NCBI RefSeq assembly: GCF_005938745.2
Contig: NZ_VCBX02000001.1
Location: 3,444,001 to 3,508,000, forward strand
DNA from: Rhodococcus sp. KBS0724
GTDB lineage: Bacteria; Actinomycetota; Actinomycetes; Mycobacteriales; Mycobacteriaceae
Direction: 5' to 3'
Length of the DNA: 64,000 nt
The position numbers were made by a program, and so were the translations under genes. Shown one piece after another: positions 55,138 through 63,812 of the stretch (within the stretch, counting starts at the first letter, position 1; every line of letters begins with the position of its first letter). The notes under the pieces were generated by a model that saw only the letters and a list, made by a program, of their open reading frames with translations, was not told the origin of the DNA and did no database searches.

Positions 55138-56592
55138 CTAGATTTGTGTGTAAACCGACTTGGTTTTCATATATCCCTCGATGCCCTCCCTGCCGTGCTC
55201 GTAGCCCCACCCGGACTGCTTGTATCCACCGAATGGCATAGCGTGGTCGAAAACCATCTGGCAGTTCAGGGTGACAGTTCCGGCGTCCAGTCGCTTCGCG
55301 AGCCGGTGAGCACGGCCGACGTCCGAGGTCCACGCCGTAGCGGCAAGCCCGTATGTGGTGTCGTTCGCCATGGTAACTACTTGGTCATCGTCGTCGAACG
55401 GCATGATAGGAACGACGGGTCCGAAAATTTCCTCCTGATAGAGCCGCATGTCGGGTCTGACATCGGTGAGGACGGTGGGATGCACGAAATAACCGGGCCG
55501 GTCGATCCGGGCTCCGCCTGCCACTACCTCGACACCGTCGCGCTTTCCCTCTTCTACGAAGCCCATGACTCGAGTGAGCTGCTTCTGACTGATGAGCGGA
55601 CCGATATGGACGCCCTCATCCTTAGGCCCGCCGAGCTTCAGCGAATTGGCAATCGCCGCAATACCCTCGACGACCTGATCGTAGACACCGCGCTGAACGA
55701 AGATGCGTGAGCCGCTGATGCAACCCTGACCGGAGTGCACGAAGATACCCATCGCGGCACTCAGGATGGCTGTGTTCAGATCGGCGTCGTCATAGATCAG
55801 GACGGGTGACTTGCCGCCGAGTTCGAGCATGACTTTCTTGAGGTTGCCACTGGCTACTTGCACGATCTTCTTACCGACTTCGGTAGATCCTGTGAATGCG
55901 ATTTTGTCTACATCGGGATGCTCGCTCAGCGCCGCGCCTGCAGTGTGGCCGTAGCCGTTGACGAGGTTGACGACACCATCGGGGACGCCGGCCTGAGCCA
56001 ATAGTTTGACCAGGAGCAGCGCCGACAGCGGTGTTTCTTCGGCGGGCTTGACGATCACGCTGCACCCTGCAGCAAGGGCTGGAGCAAGTTTGGCGCACGC
56101 GTTGAAGATCGGGCCGTTCCACGGGAAGATCAGCCCGACGACACCCACGGGTTCCTTGAGGGTGTAGCCGTGCATATTCGAATGAGCTCCAGTGATCCCG
56201 CCGGTCATGTGCACGTCATGGGCGATGCCGTTGACCTTCGTGCACCAGCCTCCGTAGTACCGGAAGAATTCGGCGCTGGTACCGACGATGGAATGCGCTT
56301 GAACGAATGGCATCCCGGTGTTGATCGAATCGAGCTGAGCGATCTCAGTTGCGTGTTCGTCGATCAGATCGGCAGCGCGCCATAGGATTTTAGCCCTTTC
56401 GCTGCCGGGGAGACCGTGCCACACACCGGCCTCGAAGGATTCGCGCGCACGAGAAACGGCTTCCTCGACCGCCTTTGCCCCGCCATCGGTGAACTCGGTG
56501 ATCTGTTCTTCGGTCGCCGGGTCGATGACCGCAATGACTTCACCGGTGCCCGGGAGATTGCGTACTTCGTCCATGATCGATTGGAGTGTCAT
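55138..56592 (-). CDS. Aldehyde dehydrogenase (NAD(P)+)
   Basis: 484 residues. It oxidises an aldehyde to the acid. NAD site: FPWNGPIFNACAKLAPALAA and KIAFTGSTEVGKKI. Catalytic Glu in VMLELGGKSPVL; catalytic Cys in HSGQGCISGSRIFV (GQGC where GQxC is usual); EEIFGPVVPIM and the PFGGYKQSGWG closing motif are present. Probably the last step of the oxidation pathway encoded upstream (P450, mycofactocin-type SDR). The gap of 96 bp to the next upstream gene may hold its own promoter. Confidence 0.93.
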   Translation of the reverse strand: MTLQSIMDEVRNLPGTGEVIAVIDPATEEQITEFTDGGAKAVEEAVSRARESFEAGVWHGLPGSERAKILWRAADLIDEHATEIAQLDSINTGMPFVQAHSIVGTSAEFFRYYGGWCTKVNGIAHDVHMTGGITGAHSNMHGYTLKEPVGVVGLIFPWNGPIFNACAKLAPALAAGCSVIVKPAEETPLSALLLVKLLAQAGVPDGVVNLVNGYGHTAGAALSEHPDVDKIAFTGSTEVGKKIVQVASGNLKKVMLELGGKSPVLIYDDADLNTAILSAAMGIFVHSGQGCISGSRIFVQRGVYDQVVEGIAAIANSLKLGGPKDEGVHIGPLISQKQLTRVMGFVEEGKRDGVEVVAGGARIDRPGYFVHPTVLTDVRPDMRLYQEEIFGPVVPIMPFDDDDQVVTMANDTTYGLAATAWTSDVGRAHRLAKRLDAGTVTLNCQMVFDHAMPFGGYKQSGWGYEHGREGIEGYMKTKSVYTQI

Positions 56593-56688
56593 TCTGACTG
56601 CTTTCGGTTAGTTCGAAACTTGAGTCGATATCGCTGGCCGATTGGGTGATCGAATAGATTGCCCTGGTGAAGGTTCGGTTTGTTGGCA

Positions 56689-57207
56689 CTAGCAGCCGGG
56701 AACGGTGGCACCGCTCCCCTGGATAGCCATCAAGGTGCAGTACGTCGTTGCGGAGACCTTCCAGGTACCGGCTTCCTGTACTGCCTCACCGGACTGGTCG
56801 GGAAGTACTGGGGTGCCGCCCATCACGAGTGTCCATTTGACAGAGGCGTTGTCGGCGCCGGCTGCGGTGACGCCTTCTACGGTGGCAGTAGTTGCCATCG
56901 ACTGCGGATCAGCGGCCATCGCTTCGAGCGTTGGGAGAAATACTTCACCGTTCTCGAGCAGGGCGGCACGCGTGGCAGGTGCGGTAGTTCCATTGAAGAA
57001 GGTGATGTACGCGTCCGTGATTGCTTGGGTTTCCGCGGCGGACGCCGCAGCGCTGGTTGTCGCTGCTGCCGACGCCGAAGTACTTGTCGCCTTGGCTGAT
57101 GAGGTGGTCTCGCTCGAACTGTCATCGGAGCTGCTACAGCCCGTCGCGAATGTAGTGATGATGAAGGCGCCGACGATCAGGGCTCGACCGATTACAGATT
57201 TGCGCAT
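56689..57207 (-). CDS. Secreted lipoprotein of the Liv operon
   Basis: 172 residues. A lipoprotein signal peptide (RALIVGAFIITTFATGC, Cys at about residue 24), a Ser/Thr/Ala-rich linker (TTSSAKATSTSASAAATTSA), then an alpha/beta domain (ETQAITDAYITFFNGTTAPA, TVEGVTAAGADNASVKWTLV) with two C-terminal cysteines (TTYCTLMAIQGSGATVPGC). It resembles the low-molecular-weight-antigen/NTF2-like rhodococcal lipoproteins. Position suggests a surface accessory of the importer or P450 pathway. Confidence 0.8.
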   Translation of the reverse strand: MRKSVIGRALIVGAFIITTFATGCSSSDDSSSETTSSAKATSTSASAAATTSAAASAAETQAITDAYITFFNGTTAPATRAALLENGEVFLPTLEAMAADPQSMATTATVEGVTAAGADNASVKWTLVMGGTPVLPDQSGEAVQEAGTWKVSATTYCTLMAIQGSGATVPGC

Positions 57208-57276
57208 GGTGAATCCTTTCCGGTGGACGGAACGGTTCCGCCACCATGTGTTTCGAGCTCCCGACGTGTCAGAAGG

Positions 57277-57630
57277 TCACGACTGTTCTCCGTTGTGGGA
57301 GGGAACTCTCGTTGCGAGTGCCAGGTCGTAGGATTGGCGAGCCATCCAGAATCTCAGGAAATTGGTCAGTGAATAGCGCAGGAAGATAGCAGCTCCGTTG
57401 ATTCCTACGGCTATTCCGATCACGGCGACAATGATGGCGTCTCGTTGCACGAGCGGATCAGATGTGTTGTGTGACAGAAGATAAGCCCCCACTCCCAACG
57501 CTGGACCCAGCACCATCAGTGCAATTCCGAGTCGCAGCCAGAGACTGGACCGGCCCGCGGACGGGTCGGGAATCTTCAAATCGGCAAGCTCGCGGGAAAA
57601 ACGCTCTGCGCGTGTTTCAGTCGTGGTCAT
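57277..57630 (-). CDS. Small two-helix membrane protein of the Liv operon
   Basis: 117 residues, ATGA overlap with livF. An N-terminal soluble arm (TRAERFSRELADLKIPDPSA) and two transmembrane helices (LGIALMVLGPALGVGAYLLS; AIIVAVIGIAVGINGAAIFL), then RYSLTNFLRFWMARQSYDLA. Conserved-looking in such operons (inference). It may link permease and lipoprotein. Confidence 0.8.
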   Translation of the reverse strand: MTTTETRAERFSRELADLKIPDPSAGRSSLWLRLGIALMVLGPALGVGAYLLSHNTSDPLVQRDAIIVAVIGIAVGINGAAIFLRYSLTNFLRFWMARQSYDLALATRVPSHNGEQS

Positions 57631-58334
57631 GTGGAACTTCCTAGGTAGAGGGTGGCAAGTTCGGTGCGCAGTCCGTCGTCCGGGTGGCCCTGCTTTTCGA
57701 TCCGACCTCGAACGAGAACTGCAGCATGGTCGGCGAATTCGAGTACGGCGTTCGCGAACTGTTCGACGAGTATCACGGCGACACCTTGCCTCGCGATCTC
57801 GGCGACCTCCTCGTAGAGTTGGCCGACGATCAAAGGCGCTAGTCCCATGGACAATTCGTCGAGCAGAAGCACAGCTGGTTCGGTGGCCAAGCCGCGGGAG
57901 AGAGCGAGCATCTGCTGCTCGCCACCGGACAATGTTCCGGCAATTTGTGAGGCTCGTTCCGCGAGGATGGGAAAACGAGTGAATGCGACCTCTTCGATTT
58001 CGTCACGAGAGCGACCGGTGAAGGTCATCATCGACAGATTGTCCCGGACGGACAGATTGGGGAATACGCCGCGCCCCTCGGGGATGAGACATACACCCGC
58101 GCGCGCCAATTCCCGCGGTGATACTCCGGTCATGTCTCTGTCACAGAGCAGGAGCTGTCCTGAGGTGATCGGATGGACACCGGAGATGATGCGCAGCGTG
58201 GTGGTCTTGCCTGCACCGTTCGGACCGAGCAATGCCACTACTTGCCCTGGCTCGACTGCAAGATCGATGCCGTGCAGGACAGCGATATCGTCGTAACCCG
58301 CGCGGACGTCGCGTAGTTCGAGAACGGGACTCAT
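57627..58334 (-). CDS. livF: Branched-chain-type ABC transporter ATP-binding protein (LivF)
   Basis: 235 residues. Walker A ALLGPNGAGKTTTLRIIS, signature GTLSGGEQQMLALSRGLA, Walker B AVLLLDELSMGLAPL, and H-loop replaced by VILVEQFANAVLEF as in LivF proteins. It energises import with LivG. It overlaps the neighbouring genes on both sides by 4 bp. Confidence 0.93.
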   Translation of the reverse strand: MSPVLELRDVRAGYDDIAVLHGIDLAVEPGQVVALLGPNGAGKTTTLRIISGVHPITSGQLLLCDRDMTGVSPRELARAGVCLIPEGRGVFPNLSVRDNLSMMTFTGRSRDEIEEVAFTRFPILAERASQIAGTLSGGEQQMLALSRGLATEPAVLLLDELSMGLAPLIVGQLYEEVAEIARQGVAVILVEQFANAVLEFADHAAVLVRGRIEKQGHPDDGLRTELATLYLGSST

Positions 58335-59044
58335 GATTCCCCCAGATACGCTGCCAGAACGGCGTCATCGCGCCGGATCATCTCGGGTGGGCCGACCGAG
58401 ATGATCTTCCCGAGATCGAGCACGTACACCTGATCGCACACGCTCATCACCAATTCCATGTCATGTTCGACCAACAAAACCGCTGTTCCCTGATCCGCCA
58501 GTGATCGCAGTAGCACAGAGAACCGTTGTGTCTCTTCGGGATCCTGCCCGGCAGCCGGTTCGTCGAGAAGAATGACGGACGGGTGCACTGCCATCGCCCT
58601 CGCCACCTCGACGAGTCGTCCCATGCCGGTCGACAGCGAATCGGCAGTGATCGCGGCCACGGCAGCCAATCCCAGTCGATCGATGATGTCGTCGACAACG
58701 GCTGTCGCGTTGCGTCGTTGCGGCCCAATTTCGGCGGCAACGAGGAGGTTGTCTCTGACGCTGAGACGACCGAAGAGTTCCAGTCGTTGAAACGTCCGCG
58801 CCAGACCGTATTTGGCGCGCCGAGACGGTCCGGCTCGGGTCACATCGCGGCCATCGAGGAACACACTTCCCGTGGCGGGCTTGCGGAGTCCGGATATGAC
58901 GTCGAACAGGGTGCTTTTTCCGGCACCGTTGGGTCCGATGAGGCCGGTGATGTTGCCTTGTTCGGCGGTCAGTGAAACGTCGGTGAGTGCGTGGTGGCCG
59001 CCGAATGTGACCGTGATGTCCTTAACTTCGAGCTGCGATGGCAC
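58331..59044 (-). CDS. livG: Branched-chain-type ABC transporter ATP-binding protein (LivG)
   Basis: About 237 residues from GTG 59044 with GAGGAGG upstream; the extra upstream frame overlaps livHM. Walker A GLIGPNGAGKSTLFDVISGL, Walker B HPSVILLDEPAAGQDPEE, and LVEHDMELVMSVCDQVYVLD. The usual LSGGQ signature is changed to LSTGMGRLVEVARAMAVHPS. A working partner of LivF is likely, but the altered signature is notable. Confidence 0.92.
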   Translation of the reverse strand: MPSQLEVKDITVTFGGHHALTDVSLTAEQGNITGLIGPNGAGKSTLFDVISGLRKPATGSVFLDGRDVTRAGPSRRAKYGLARTFQRLELFGRLSVRDNLLVAAEIGPQRRNATAVVDDIIDRLGLAAVAAITADSLSTGMGRLVEVARAMAVHPSVILLDEPAAGQDPEETQRFSVLLRSLADQGTAVLLVEHDMELVMSVCDQVYVLDLGKIISVGPPEMIRRDDAVLAAYLGES

Positions 59045-61145
59045 GATCAAGCACCTCCTCGTCTTCCGTAGTCCAGGGGCGCTCCAGGCCCCACCACTCC
59101 ACCGGAATCTCCCGCTCTGCCGGTGCCTCCCGTTGCCTCGACACACCCCAACTTCGGGCTGCGAGAATTCCGGCCACCGCCCCGATGATCAGCACGTACC
59201 CGTTCACGACATCGACGAGTCGCAGAATCCACAGCGCCCCAATCCAACCGAGTAAGACAGCCATCACGACGCGGTCCCGAAGTGCGGGCTCCCAGCGCCG
59301 ACGCAGGCTGGGTACGAGTCCGTCGTCGACGGCGCCGGAACTGTATGCCAAGCCGGCAGCGGCGGGCAGCGTCTGCACGAGGTTGGCGGCCGCCGGCCAC
59401 AACGCCACAATTGCATTGAGAGGGCCGGCAATCATCGTTCCGGTGAAGAGTCCGTTTCCGACCACACCGAGTCCACCGACGACGGCGATCAGGAAAATAC
59501 CCAGTCCGGCAACAAAACTGAACTGCTCCGCCGAGATCGACATCAGTTGCATTCCGTACAGCGCCCCACCGAGACCGGCAATGCCGGCTGACAGCGCAAA
59601 GACCAGCATTTTCGTCAGCAGCAAGCTGCCTCCCAATGTCGCAAACGCTGCCTCGCTGTCGCGCAGTGCAATCAATCGTCGACCGAGGCGCCCTCGTCGG
59701 AGCATTGCCACGCCCAGTGTGACGAGCGCCAGACACACTGCTGAGAACACTGTCAGTTCTGCCGGGGTGTCGATCGCGAATCCGAACAGTCGCGGGCCTA
59801 CCAATTCCACTGAACCCTGATCAAACAGTGTGATCTCCGTGCCGAACACCTCGAAAGACGGCAACGTGAAGATCCATCGGTCGAAGATGGCCGCGATTGC
59901 CGCCGTCCCGAGCGCCAGGTACACCCCTGAGAGTCGCAGCGCCGGCACTGCGATCACCGCACCGACAATGCCCGAGATGACCATCACCGCCAAAAGTGCC
60001 CACCATTGCCCATTTCCGCCCAAGCGTGCACAGACGATCGCCCCGACCCCCGCCATCGTGAGCTGTGCGAGCGAGATCTGACCGGCGTAACCGACTAGCG
60101 GAACGAAGGACAACGCGATGACGCCGAATGCGAATATCTGTCCGTAGGTGATCAGATCACCCTCCCCCAGTACGGTGGCCAGAATGAGTCCGAACGCGAC
60201 GATAACTCCTGCGAAGGCGATTGTGCCGCGAACTGTCGGTAGCGGAACTTGACTGAGGTGACGGTCGCGTCTCCGAAGTCGCCCGTGCGGAAACAGCAAC
60301 AGCGCGAGCAGCAACAGAATTGCCGGCGCAGCGAGTCGCAGCCCGGGAAGGTACGGACTCTGCGGTAGGTAACCGGTGAGGTAGCTTTCCATGCACCCGA
60401 CGACGATCGCGCCGACAAAAGTCATCGGCAAGCTCTTCAACCGTCCGAATATCGCTGCGGCATAAGCACTGACGATCACGAGTGACAGTTGGGTCGCATC
60501 GAGGGCGACCATCGGAGCGATGAGAATGCCGCCGATTGCCGCCAATACCGTCCCCAGAATCCAGGCAACCCGGTTGGCGCGAACCGGGTCTGCCCCGGTC
60601 AGACCCACCAAGGCACGGTCGTCGACCGTCGCTCGCATTTCGGTTCCGGTTCGAGTGCGCAGCATCAAGATTCGCAGCCCCACCGCGACGACGACCGCTA
60701 CCAGCATGGTGATTGCCTGGTGCCAACTGACCGTCGCGGCACCGATCTGAAAAGAGTCTTGCTCGGCAAAGAACTTGGGAAGCGTGCGTGCCTTGTTCGG
60801 ACTCCAGATCCACCTCGCGAGCGCAATCAGACCGCTCAGCAAGGCGATAGTCATCACCAGCTTCTCAGCCTCACCAAGGGCTTGGACCGGCCGCACCAAC
60901 AGTTCGACGAGAAGCCCGAAAGCCGGTGCCAGGACAAGAAGTACGGTCGCTACCGACAACCACACCGGCCAACCCCAACCGACGCTGAGCTGCCAATAGG
61001 AGAAAGCCGCCATCATGCCCGTCGCGCCGTGTGCGAAGTTGAACACGCCGGTGGTCGTGTAGGTAACCACCAATCCGCTGCCGATGATCGCGTAGATCGC
61101 CGCAGTGCTCAGCCCGACGATCCCAAAGGAGATGAACTGTTCCAT
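59022..61145 (-). CDS. Fused LivH-LivM permease
   Basis: 707 residues. The first half is LivH-like (GLVVTYTTTGVFNFAHGATG, the conserved FNFAHG; WILGTVLAAIGGILIAPMVA). The second half is LivM-like (ITYGQIFAFGVIALSFVPLV, GYAGQISLAQLTMAGVGAIV with the GYxGQxSLxQ motif; GLGGALYGMQLMSISAEQFS). The two permeases, normally separate, are one chain. The soluble C-terminus (REIPVEWWGLERPWTTEDEE) is extra. It forms the membrane channel for the lipid or acid-like solute delivered by the binding protein. It overlaps the binding-protein stop by 1 bp (TAATG). Confidence 0.93.
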   Translation of the reverse strand: MEQFISFGIVGLSTAAIYAIIGSGLVVTYTTTGVFNFAHGATGMMAAFSYWQLSVGWGWPVWLSVATVLLVLAPAFGLLVELLVRPVQALGEAEKLVMTIALLSGLIALARWIWSPNKARTLPKFFAEQDSFQIGAATVSWHQAITMLVAVVVAVGLRILMLRTRTGTEMRATVDDRALVGLTGADPVRANRVAWILGTVLAAIGGILIAPMVALDATQLSLVIVSAYAAAIFGRLKSLPMTFVGAIVVGCMESYLTGYLPQSPYLPGLRLAAPAILLLLALLLFPHGRLRRRDRHLSQVPLPTVRGTIAFAGVIVAFGLILATVLGEGDLITYGQIFAFGVIALSFVPLVGYAGQISLAQLTMAGVGAIVCARLGGNGQWWALLAVMVISGIVGAVIAVPALRLSGVYLALGTAAIAAIFDRWIFTLPSFEVFGTEITLFDQGSVELVGPRLFGFAIDTPAELTVFSAVCLALVTLGVAMLRRGRLGRRLIALRDSEAAFATLGGSLLLTKMLVFALSAGIAGLGGALYGMQLMSISAEQFSFVAGLGIFLIAVVGGLGVVGNGLFTGTMIAGPLNAIVALWPAAANLVQTLPAAAGLAYSSGAVDDGLVPSLRRRWEPALRDRVVMAVLLGWIGALWILRLVDVVNGYVLIIGAVAGILAARSWGVSRQREAPAEREIPVEWWGLERPWTTEDEEVLDRAIAARS

Positions 61146-62536
61146 TATTCGAAATCGCCGATGCTTTTACCGACTTCGGCCAGGGTCATCGGCGTCCCGA
61201 AGTCAGCCGTCAATTTGCGAGCGGGGATATCGCAACGGTAGAGACCGTTGTCAGGATTGAAATCAGCTGCCTCCCATCCGTCAGATGTCGCTCGCTCGAC
61301 GTTGAAGCACGGCTGCGGCGGGATAGGATTCGCCAAATCGTTAGCGACATGCAAACCTCCCCCGGTCCAAGCAGTTTCGGCGACAGCTGCGTTGTAAAGG
61401 CACGAGCGGGTGAGATCGTCACCGCAACTGGCGGCCGACTTCGCGAACAGCAACCACGACGACATGGCGAGCATCGACGGAAGTGTGATCTGCGCGTCCG
61501 GGGCGTACTTCTGGTACATAGCCTTGAGCTCCGCCACCGCTGGCTCGTCACTCTCCAATGGCGCTACCCCGCTGAGAGATACGAGATTGTTCTGGAAGTC
61601 CGCGGACTTCCCCAGCAGTTCGATGAACGAGGTGTTATACGCATTGTTGTTGGCATCGATCCAGTCGAGCTTGTAGTTCATGCTGGTAAGGACCTCTTCG
61701 AGCTTGGCCAACTGATTGAAGTCGCCCATGAAGATCAGACCCTTGACGCCCTTGCTCTTGATCGCCTGAGCGTATGGAGTCCAGTCCGAGACACCCATAG
61801 CTGGATAGAGCTCGTCGTAGATGAGCGTTGCACCGGTGGCTGCGAGTGTTTCTGCGGTCAAAGCACCAATTGCCTTGGTAACCGCCGAATCACCGTTGAT
61901 GATCCCGACGGCGGCTTTCGAGTCCGGGTACGCCTCATCGGCGATCCAAGTCCGAAAACCGTTGTAATTGTCGTATCCGGGAATCATGGTTGGTGACGCA
62001 CTTACCTCCAGGTCTGCGCCGGCAGATCGTGCCTGGACGGCCTGCGCGGGGAAACTCGGCAACATACATGTCAGCCGGTCCTTGACACCGAGGGCATCCA
62101 ACGCTGCGCCGCCGCCGACGAGAGCAAAGTCGTCACGGCAGGCTTCGATCATTCTCTGACGAACTTCCATCAACTTCGAATCGCGGACGTTGGCAACAAT
62201 CCGGCGACCGTTGATGCCGCCGGCATCGTTACACCACGATGTGAAAACCTCTGCGGCGTCGGCAAATTCCGTGTTCTTGTTGAAACCCATGTCGGAGAAG
62301 ACTCCGACAGAAATTTCCTCCGCGGTCACGCCTTGGGCCGGTGCGCCTTTGACATCGCCAGGCTGACACACGCCTTGAAGGTCGCCGAAGTCGCTGGAGG
62401 CGGCCGCAGCGCTGGTTCCGCCATCGTCGGCGCCCTCAGCCGAACTCTCGCTCGAACTTCGGCCACTGCATCCGGTGACGGCTGCCGCTACCGCCACCAC
62501 GGCGAGGACGGCAGCGAGTGTTCGTTGTGGTTTCAC
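61145..62536 (-). CDS. Liv-type ABC transporter substrate-binding lipoprotein
   Basis: 463 residues from GTG 62536, chosen because GTAGGAGAC lies right before it and the product starts with a perfect lipoprotein signal (MKPQRTLAAVLAVVAVAAAV, TGC). ATG 62587 is an alternative. Periplasmic-binding fold type I: GVTAEEISVGVFSDMGFNKN, INGRRIVANVRDSKLMEVRQ, SKGVKGLIFMGDFNQLAKLE, LANPIPPQPCFNVERATSDG. The solute is not predictable: amino acids, but also urea, aromatics or steroids, use this family. Confidence 0.9.
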   Translation of the reverse strand: MKPQRTLAAVLAVVAVAAAVTGCSGRSSSESSAEGADDGGTSAAAASSDFGDLQGVCQPGDVKGAPAQGVTAEEISVGVFSDMGFNKNTEFADAAEVFTSWCNDAGGINGRRIVANVRDSKLMEVRQRMIEACRDDFALVGGGAALDALGVKDRLTCMLPSFPAQAVQARSAGADLEVSASPTMIPGYDNYNGFRTWIADEAYPDSKAAVGIINGDSAVTKAIGALTAETLAATGATLIYDELYPAMGVSDWTPYAQAIKSKGVKGLIFMGDFNQLAKLEEVLTSMNYKLDWIDANNNAYNTSFIELLGKSADFQNNLVSLSGVAPLESDEPAVAELKAMYQKYAPDAQITLPSMLAMSSWLLFAKSAASCGDDLTRSCLYNAAVAETAWTGGGLHVANDLANPIPPQPCFNVERATSDGWEAADFNPDNGLYRCDIPARKLTADFGTPMTLAEVGKSIGDFE

Positions 62537-62914
62537 AGGTCTCCTACATTTGGTCAAGGCGGTCAACTGGCGCAGTCGACAGATCATCGTGTATTCCTTG
62601 ACATGGCACTTGTTTAAGTGAGAGTTCAGCTGCTGAGAGGGAGGATTGATCCGGTGATGAAGCTGGCCTCCTCCGAAAGACATGGAAGCGCGGGACGCAG
62701 CGATATCTTCCGGCCGACCGAGCAGCATTGATACTGCGACGAATTCAGACGAAACGGGTCGACAGTGGTGCCCGTGGGTGTTGAAGTTCTTTGGCGGCAC
62801 ATACCGCAGTAAATCGCGACGTGCCAGGTGGCTTTGTGTCATCGCTGTCGGTACCGGGCCCGCACGGAGTGGAGTGCACAACCCGGTACCGAAATGTACA
62901 GCGGACTGTCACTG
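62537..62914. other. Intergenic, 378 bp
   Basis: No gene recognised; probable promoter of the ABC transporter operon. The long open frame upstream of GTG 62536 has no coding character. Confidence 0.45.
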
Positions 62915-63754
62915 CTACTTGAGGTTGCTACCTGCATCGATGGTGAGAGGAAGTCCTGTGACGTAACGGGATTCGTCAGAGGACAAGAACAGCACGGCAT
63001 TGCTGACGTCCTCGGGCTCCACCCAGCCGATCGGCAGTACGTGCATGAACTGCGCGGCGGCCTTCAGATCCTCCGGTCCGGGGCTCTCGAGGTCGGGGCG
63101 GAACATCTTCATCGTTCCCTCATTCATGAACATCGGTGTATTCACGTTTGTGGGATGAATGGAGTTGACCCGGATGAAGTGCTCTCCCAGTTCGACTGCG
63201 AACGTACGCATCAGCCCGACCACGCCGTGTTTCGCGGCGATGTACGGACCCATGTGGGCGTATCCCTTCAGGCCCCCCATCGAACTCGTCAAGATGATCG
63301 ACCCGCCGCGACCGCCCTCGATCAAGTGCGGAATACCGGCCTTCACCGACTTCCACACGCCGGAGAGGTTGATGTCCATCATCTCTTGCCAGTCCAGTTC
63401 ACTGGTCTGATCGAGCGTAGGGCCACCGGTTCCGATCCCGGCGTTGGCAACGATGACGTCGAGACGGCCCAATTGCTCGACGCCGCTGTCCACCGCAGCC
63501 TTGAGTGCGTCGAAATCGCGGACGTCGACCTCCGCCGTCACGATGCGACGGTTGAGCCCCTTTATCAGGTCTGCGGTTTCGGCCAGATCGGCCGGCTCAG
63601 ACGGGGCTATCTGGGCGTTCGGTCTGATCGGTCCGCAGATATCGATGGCGATGATGTCTGCACCTTCTTGTGCCAGTCGCACCGCATGACTGCGTCCCTG
63701 ACCACGTGCCGCGCCGGTGACGAACGCAACCTTGCCTTCTACTCTGCCTGCCAT
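62915..63754 (-). CDS. Mycofactocin-coupled short-chain dehydrogenase
   Basis: 279 residues from ATG 63754 (GAGAGGC upstream). Classical SDR: VAFVTGAARGQGRSHAVRLA (Rossmann; GAARGQGRSHA is typical for the mycofactocin-coupled group), LDVIVANAGIGTG, ILTSSMGG (Ser), YIAAKHG (Tyr/Lys). The insertion after IIAIDICGPI with the ELDWQEMMDINLSGVWKSVK region fits that group, in which NAD is not released and the redox peptide mycofactocin accepts electrons. It oxidises an alcohol, presumably produced by the adjacent P450. Confidence 0.9.
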   Translation of the reverse strand: MAGRVEGKVAFVTGAARGQGRSHAVRLAQEGADIIAIDICGPIRPNAQIAPSEPADLAETADLIKGLNRRIVTAEVDVRDFDALKAAVDSGVEQLGRLDVIVANAGIGTGGPTLDQTSELDWQEMMDINLSGVWKSVKAGIPHLIEGGRGGSIILTSSMGGLKGYAHMGPYIAAKHGVVGLMRTFAVELGEHFIRVNSIHPTNVNTPMFMNEGTMKMFRPDLESPGPEDLKAAAQFMHVLPIGWVEPEDVSNAVLFLSSDESRYVTGLPLTIDAGSNLK

Positions 63755-63812
63755 GAAATTGCCTCTCTCGGTGGGTACATCGAGTAATCGCCCGATGCTG
63801 GTATGCGACGAA

